NCBI GenBank assembly: GCA_038503075.1
Contig: JBCAML010000020.1
Span: 1,426,001 to 1,490,000 of the forward strand
Direction: 5' to 3'
Length of the DNA: 64,000 nucleotides
DNA from: Gyromitra esculenta
Taxonomy: Eukaryota > Ascomycota > Pezizomycetes > Pezizales > Discinaceae
Shown: positions 58,342-64,000 of the stretch, in pieces
Position numbering within the stretch: position 1 is the stretch's first letter
Layout of the letters: every line of letters begins with the position of its first letter
Made by a program: the position numbers and the translations under genes
Notes under the pieces: generated by a model
Databases searched by the model: none
Told to the model about the DNA's origin: nothing
Seen by the model: the letters and a program-made list of their open reading frames with translations, nothing else

Positions 58342-60056
58342 TTAATCATCATGGCCGCATCACAGCCTTCCATGTTTGTTTCTTATTTTATATACACATT
58401 TGAGTTTCTAAGGTGCGCTCGTGGCACACCTGGTTGATCAAGATAAACTAGTCTACAATTATCCCATATGCGGCAGAGCGAAAAAAATAAGACCAGACAT
58501 ATGCGACGACCGACCAAGGAGCCTGCATTAGCTAAAGCCTTCCAAATACCGCATCACTTTTCAGCAGTTTTAGAATTGCGAACAGCTTGTCACTTCGACC
58601 GCGCAAAGGGTCTTCAAACTTCTATAGCTTGTAGAATAAAATGAATAGAGGTTGAGATTCTTGTAATCGCCCACGACCCAAGACGATCTCAATTTATGCT
58701 GCCTAATACATCAATACTAAAGTTGCTAACGTTCTAGGTCTGGGGCTGTCGTTCTGCACGTGACTGCGCACGACTGCGCACGCTACAGTCAAGTGTGACC
58801 AGAAAGTTGTATTAGCCGATACGCATGGCGGGCATGATAAATTACGAGTGATATGTTGTGACTAGTCTCCCGCAGGGCCCCCGTAGACCGCTGTCGATCA
58901 CCTATCCGTTTCCACCAAATCCCTCCCAAAATAGCCAAGGACTTAGCTAGTAGATCCCCATGCCCTATACGCTGGTAATCTTATATATAGCGGGTTCGGT
59001 ACTAGGGTCTGGCCAGCCACTTACTGGGTGTCTAGCAACTACCCCGACCTCTCATTTCACTCCCCTTATGCGAAGAGAATAGGAATACGTAGGAAAACTA
59101 GCCTAGAAAAAAAATGCCCCACTCTGAAAGTGGCTCGCTACCTATTACAATCATTCTGCGAACACTGCTTCCACAGAAATAACTAACACTTTCAGCAGTT
59201 ATCAGATGTGATAGATCTATATGGGCGTATTTGGCCTTCTCTTATATGCTCTATCCCTTATCCTTCCATTTACGCTATTCTCATACTGTTATTCTCAGAA
59301 TAAAATAAAGGGGGATGCACGTTGACATAGCTAGTAAACATTACGCTGCTGGATTTAATTGTAAACTCCTTATGACTTGAATTACTTATTATAACGTACA
59401 TCAGCTATTAATACGACTACCATTCTACCGTCGCGCTGTGCCTTTGAAGATATATACTCAGTTAAGCCTTAGGGAATGAGTCAGTCTAGTTACCTTACAT
59501 AAGTAGGTAAGTAAATTTCATTCACGCATCCAGCCCTTGGGTTATGGCGGCAGTCTAGATATCTTACTAATCAGCTAATTATCACGTGGATTCAATCCCT
59601 ATACCGTAAAATATCGATCGTACGGAGCGAGGCTGGCTTAATTAGATAGCAAGAGAATATTGTAATATAATTGGCCGATGTGGCAAGATTCATATGCTTA
59701 GGCTGTCGATTCGATCTTAGGAATGTTTGTTCACTGGTTGTAATTGAGCCCCACCGATTTTCTAACCCCAGGCCCTATGAAAGCTGGGCTGTAAGGGGGT
59801 TCTTCGGGTACCGGACTGATCGGTCCAGGCAACCTCAATAGTAGCTAAAGCTTTTCGCCGAACCGATATCTGGTCGGCGTACGTATAGCTTATGAAGCTT
59901 ATCGATATGTATATACCGTATATCTAATACAGCTATGTTAAAACCATTGATATTGTGCCTTAACAGTACTCAGGGCTCCGCCCCTGTAGATCTTTGATAG
60001 CCTGACGGGCTTTAGAGGACCTAGGTTTTGAGAGCTTTCTACTGGTCAATCGCCTG
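58342..60056. other. Intergenic, no supported gene
   Basis: About 1.7 kb of AT-rich sequence with no frame above chance and no recognised repeat. Confidence 0.5.
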
Positions 60057-60583
60057 TATATATGTTCTGGCCGGTATCTCAAGAATGCTGGTTGACAAAC
60101 TGGCCAGGCCGCTTCACAAATGGGTCAACCGGTATAAACTGTGCAACCTGACATATCGGCTGGCCGATACCTAAAGTGTTTTTTTCTCTACCGGGAAAAC
60201 TAAGTTTGTATGTCAGATACCACAACTACATGTGCTCTACTTTCGTTCGACCGTGCCCACCATAACTAAACCTATGCCAATAGCTGCTTACCCCCTTTAG
60301 CTCACCTATCTAGGCAAACAAAGTCGAGCACTATTTTATTTTTCTCTTAATACTCTTAAATAAGATAGTATGCGATGAAGAGGGTTTGTAGGTCTGAATT
60401 TTACATAATAATGTTGTGATAGGTAGGTGAGTGGGTGCGGTCAGAGCAAAGTAGTTGTGGTATCCTAAACATTTGCCCAACACTTTGGAAACCGGTCAGC
60501 CGGTTTCCAGAGTTACTCTCTTTACTAACCGACTGACCGGTTTACTAACCGGCCCCACTTACAAACCGGTCGGAACATATATA
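60057..60583. mobile_element. Long-TIR element F4 (GTTCTGGCC family)
   Basis: The left end TATATATGTTCTGGCCGGTA and right end CCGGTCGGAACATATATA. The first ~120 bp match the left end of the element at 25687 with few changes, including GTTGACAAACTGGCCAGGCC. The right side carries repeated ACCGACTGACCGGTT words. 527 bp, non-autonomous. Confidence 0.85.
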
Positions 60584-61519
60584 ATGCCTTCTCTGGTTGC
60601 ATCTCGCTCAGCATCCTAAGCTAAATTAATACTCGATTGTGGTCCAAAACTTCAGCAAATTGTGTTGGATATATGGTATATATCCATAGGATTCCAAGCG
60701 CTTCACTGGTACGCCACTATCCGGGATACCGATATCGGTTCAGTCAACAGTCTTACCTGCCAATGGGGGTTGCTTGGGCTGATCTACTCGGCGCCCAAAG
60801 AGCCCCCATAAACCAGTTTATATATCACTCCATAGGGAGTATACATGTATATACGGAGCTCTATTCCCGCTCGTCTATTCTGTTTCCTCTTCACTACTTT
60901 CACTCGAGCCTGAATATCATATCTATTCATTATATTCAATAAAAGTCAACCACCACGTTAGGACGAATTTTTGGAAATAACTCAACAACCAACAGTCTAA
61001 ACAACAAGCCAAGCATATATTCGAAATCAGCAGCATATTCTCTATCATTATGCCCACCTGCAAAAATCCAACTCACTTTTTGCGGTTTTTGGTGTTCCTA
61101 CCTCAGGTTTTTGAGTGGTAATCCCACAAAAATTGGCTCATTCTCAACCAATTTTCCAGTTTTTAGCAAGTATCTCCACAACCAGATAAGCTATTTATAA
61201 GCTTTATGTTCAAACCTAAAGCCTGGGCTTTTGTCGTTGTTTACTGCTGGGTTATTATTAAGGAGGAGATAGCAGCAATCCACTAACTAGATAAAACCTC
61301 GGCGATACCTCGGCAAAAATTTGAACCCTAACCCATACAAGGACAGTGCATCACCCTGTCACCAAGACTTCCAGCACCTTCTGGAAGGCGCCAAATCCAA
61401 TCAGATAAGTGACAAGATAACAAGCGAAATCAGCATAAAATAAGGATAGCAAGGAAGATTAGATCTCAGATAAGATCTTAAGATTAGATTCAATAAGCAA
61501 AAGGAGATATTGAACTAGG
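60584..61519. other. Spacer / presumed 5' region of the Lys/Glu-rich ORF
   Basis: No gene supported. The stretch before 61520 is A-rich and could be the untranslated leader of the retroelement-like ORF that follows. Confidence 0.4.
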
Positions 61520-63357
61520 ATGTCTTCAGAAGAAAGAAAAGCTATGGTGCGAGAAATTATCATGAAGAAAGTTTACTGAAAGAACGGATGCAAAACATCA
61601 AAACTATATCCGGGATATGGCCAAACCTCTGCCAGTCCAGAAAACCACCATCCACTTGGCACAGGAATCAAATAGTACGTCTGGGATAAGAAAATCAGAA
61701 GTGGAGGAGTAGGAGAAATGGTTCAAATCGGAGAAGAGTACATCATCCCGTCAAAGTGAGATATAGAGGAAGAAAGCGAAAAGAAGGAAAATGATCTGGA
61801 AATGATCAAAATTGATAGTACCGAAGACAAAAGTAGCAGGGACAAAGATAAAACACCAACAATAACGACACGGCGAAACGATGTCTGGCGAAAAACGCTT
61901 TTGACAAGAAAGGCCGACCATGAATTCTGTGATCGTTGTCGCATAGTATACCTGCGATATGATAGCGATGGCAGTTCTGAGGAGAATAGAATAGTCATTA
62001 GAAAATGATGCGTTTATGGAAAAATATCATAAAGCCGCCGATAAGGTATAGAACGAGATAGAACAGGAGAAGAGAACTGTGGTGATTGTAGAGAAACAGA
62101 TGGAAGAGACAAAAGGAAAAGAGATTGAAGGAGAGGATACAGAGATGGAAGACGATTGGATGAACGAAATTGAAAAAAAAGTGTGGGAAGAAATGGTAAA
62201 GAAAGTTGTGGAGGAATATAGGAAAGGAGAAGAAGAAGTTGAAGAAGCAAAAGAAGTAAGGAAGGCACTGGAGGACTAAGTAGTCAAGGTCAAGAAGGAG
62301 GCAAAGGAGAAGAGAAAGAGGAGCGTGAATGATGTAGGAGAAAAGAAGCAAGAGAACAATGAAGGCAAAGTTGGAAGTGTTTCATGGATTAAGATTGGGT
62401 AATGGGTTAGAGTTGGATTCAATGGTTGCGGCAAATATTGGGTTTTTATTATAATGTCTTTGTGTTTCAGTTGTTGTTGGGTAAAGGTTGTGGTATGAAA
62501 AAGCAGGGTATTTAAGTGATGGATCTCATTCGCTTCTTGTCTTCTTCTCTTTCCTTCCTTAAGCAGCATTCTCGTTCACTTCTACCTGTATTACTTTGGA
62601 AATACTACTTTGGTTCTATCTCAAAACCCTTGCTGTCACTGTTCCATTTACGCTGAACTTATCTCACCTTGAGATAGACCCAAACGTAGGACCTGTAAAA
62701 ACGTAGCACCTATTGAACATGTTAGACCCTTTGCTTAAGTAGCACTGCTCATCTTCAGGGATACTGAGGAGCTTAAAGAAGGACCTAACCTTGAGAAAGT
62801 GTCAGGATTATTAAGAACACAAAGAAAACGATCACAAGAGCGGTGGTTACGGGGCTTCTAGCAGGCAAACACACATGTATAACCCCCATTAACAAAGGAA
62901 AAGGAAAGGAGGAAATCAAGAGAAGAGAACCAGAAAGGGGAGAACCCTCAATTAGAAAGAAGATGACAAGAGAAGAAAGAATGGAAAAGATGGAAAAACG
63001 GATGTACAGGTTAGGAAGAGAAGTGGAGGAGTTGAAGAGGGAAGTGAGATACTGGAGAGGACAAAGTGAAGGGTACAAGGGATCAAATCGGACACCTGGA
63101 AAAGAGACAGAGAAATTCAAGCGAGTAGTTATTGCAGCGGCATTACCATTACCACTACCACCCAAAACCTAAGCACCGTCCATGCAACAACACGATACCC
63201 CGCTAAGTTATGCGGATATAGCAAGAATCCGAAAGCCTGCTTAATCAAAACGGCAACAAGTCAACCAAGAAAAAGAAGCAGTGGTACAAGCCAAGAGAAT
63301 CTTCCGCAAGAGAATGCTGGAGAAAGAAGAAGAAAGGGAAAAACAAAACGAGACAGT
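61520..63357 (+). pseudogene. Broken Lys/Glu-rich ORF, retroelement-like, split by solo LTR L6
   Basis: From an ATG at 61520 a charged protein can be read in pieces: MSSEERKAMVREII, a Cys-containing segment with FCDRCRIVYL, then long Glu/Lys coiled-coil stretches and a late SYADIARIR. Several stops interrupt it, including a TAA after RKALED at about 62278. Taking out L6 and one copy of its duplication joins frames cleanly across 62380-62801. The 3' end is cut by the retrotransposon LTR at 63358. I suspect a gag-like or LINE ORF1-like protein of a repeat, but no diagnostic domain is seen. Confidence 0.5.
62380..62796 (+). mobile_element. Solo LTR L6
   Basis: 417 bp from TTTCATGGAT to CCTTGAGA with an exact 5-bp duplication AAGTG (62375-62379 and 62797-62801). 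Same family as L1, L3, L4, L5 and the retrotransposon LTR at 63358. Confidence 0.92.
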
Positions 63358-63767
63358 TTTCACGGATGAGTTGGTATGACAGGTTAGGGTTGAGTACCGG
63401 GTTGCAATGAGTTAGGATGGTCAGGGAATAATGTCTGTGTTGCGGTTATGGTTCGTCTATGAGTCAAGGAAGGAAAGCGGGGTATAAAATGAATGGATTT
63501 CTCAGGGCTCTTGTTATTTCTCTATTTTTCTTCCCTTAAGCAACGTTCTCGTTACCTTCTCCTCTATTATCTGAATACTATCACGGTTCTACCTCAGAAC
63601 CCTCGCTGTCGCTGTCCACTTTGCTGCACTTGTTTCGCCTTGAAGCAGAACACTCGTAGAACCTGTAGAAAACATCGCACTACTCGAACATGTTGACATC
63701 CAGCTTAAGTAGCACTACACACCTTCAGAAATACTGAAGGGCTTAACAAAGGTGTTGAAACGTGAGA
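63358..63767 (+). mobile_element. 5' LTR of an LTR retrotransposon running off the right edge
   Basis: 410 bp starting TTTCACGGATGAG and ending AACGTGAGA, matching the solo LTRs. It contains a GGGTATAAAATGAATGG promoter-like site and TTCCCTTAAGCAACGTTCTC. The left flank is ACAGT; the matching duplication would lie beyond the window. The next bases (TTACATTGTTTCC) should include the primer-binding site, though I cannot name the tRNA. Confidence 0.85.
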
Positions 63768-63810
63768 TTACATTGTTTCCAAATATCTATACCTTCTACC
63801 CTCAATCACC

Positions 63811-64000
63811 ATGAGCTCCCCCGCTCCCGCTGCCCCTTCCACCGAAGGAACCGCTGTCGCTGCCACCCGATTCCCCTCTAGAGAAGCCTTCGCTAGAGCC
63901 TATCGAGAAGACCTGGCGGAACTCTACAATGAGCTCCGCAGCCTCAACCACGCCCTGGAAGATCTAATTGACATTCTCCAGGAAAGCGAACGAGAGAACA
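63811..64000 (+). CDS. gag-like polyprotein start, partial at window edge
   Basis: The frame opens at an ATG 43 bp after the LTR and stays open for 63 codons to the window end. It begins with an Ala/Pro/Ser-rich stretch (MSSPAPAAPSTEG) and continues into a helical region (AELYNELRSLNHALEDL). Position, and the lack of damage compared with neighbouring repeats, suggest the gag start of a possibly complete element. Whether it is Ty1/copia or Ty3/gypsy needs the pol region to the right. Confidence 0.7.
   Translation, partial: MSSPAPAAPSTEGTAVAATRFPSREAFARAYREDLAELYNELRSLNHALEDLIDILQESEREN

Overview
The window looks like a gene-poor, repeat-rich stretch of a filamentous ascomycete (Pezizomycotina) nuclear genome. 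The evidence is introns of about 50-70 bp with GT...AG borders, a SesB-NACHT-ankyrin gene of fungal type, a large Pezizomycotina-type zinc/coiled-coil gene, a pogo-type transposon, solo LTRs, and stop codons of the kind left by C-to-T mutation. The species cannot be named from sequence alone. No tRNA, rRNA or CRISPR was seen.

Layout. 0-1.7 kb: a three-exon PLP aminotransferase (-). 1.7-7.2 kb: noncoding, with one TA-flanked MITE. 7.2-9.6 kb: an isocitrate lyase/PEP mutase family gene (+) with an apparent 1-nt frameshift, then an F-box/ankyrin gene (+). 9.9-14.3 kb: a decayed large gene (-) with four stops and two frameshifts. 14.6-16.1 kb: inverted-repeat elements. 16.3-21.3 kb: an intact seven-exon NLR-like gene (-) encoding a SesB-type hydrolase, NACHT and ankyrins (1541 aa). 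21.3-31.3 kb: repeats and a candidate secreted-protein fragment. 31.3-39.5 kb: an intact four-exon gene (-) for a TcA-like (insecticidal toxin complex A) protein of 2695 aa, with no TcB or TcC gene in the window. 39.5-47.7 kb: mostly small hairpin elements, plus a candidate two-exon gene at 44 kb. 47.75-52.1 kb: a dead pogo-type transposon carrying five nested solo LTRs. 53.8-56.4 kb: an ankyrin protein (+). 56.7-61 kb: more long-TIR and hairpin elements. 61.5-64 kb: a broken Lys/Glu-rich ORF split by a solo LTR, then the 5' LTR and gag start of an LTR retrotransposon that runs off the right edge.

The genes do not form an obvious pathway. The recurring theme is ankyrin and NLR-type recognition proteins plus a horizontally derived toxin-complex protein on a transposon-packed island, as expected for accessory or subtelomeric fungal DNA.

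The least familiar signal is a dispersed set of about fourteen hairpin elements of roughly 95-155 bp. They share TACTC...GAGTA ends but have different stem sequences, and are concentrated between 40 and 58 kb.
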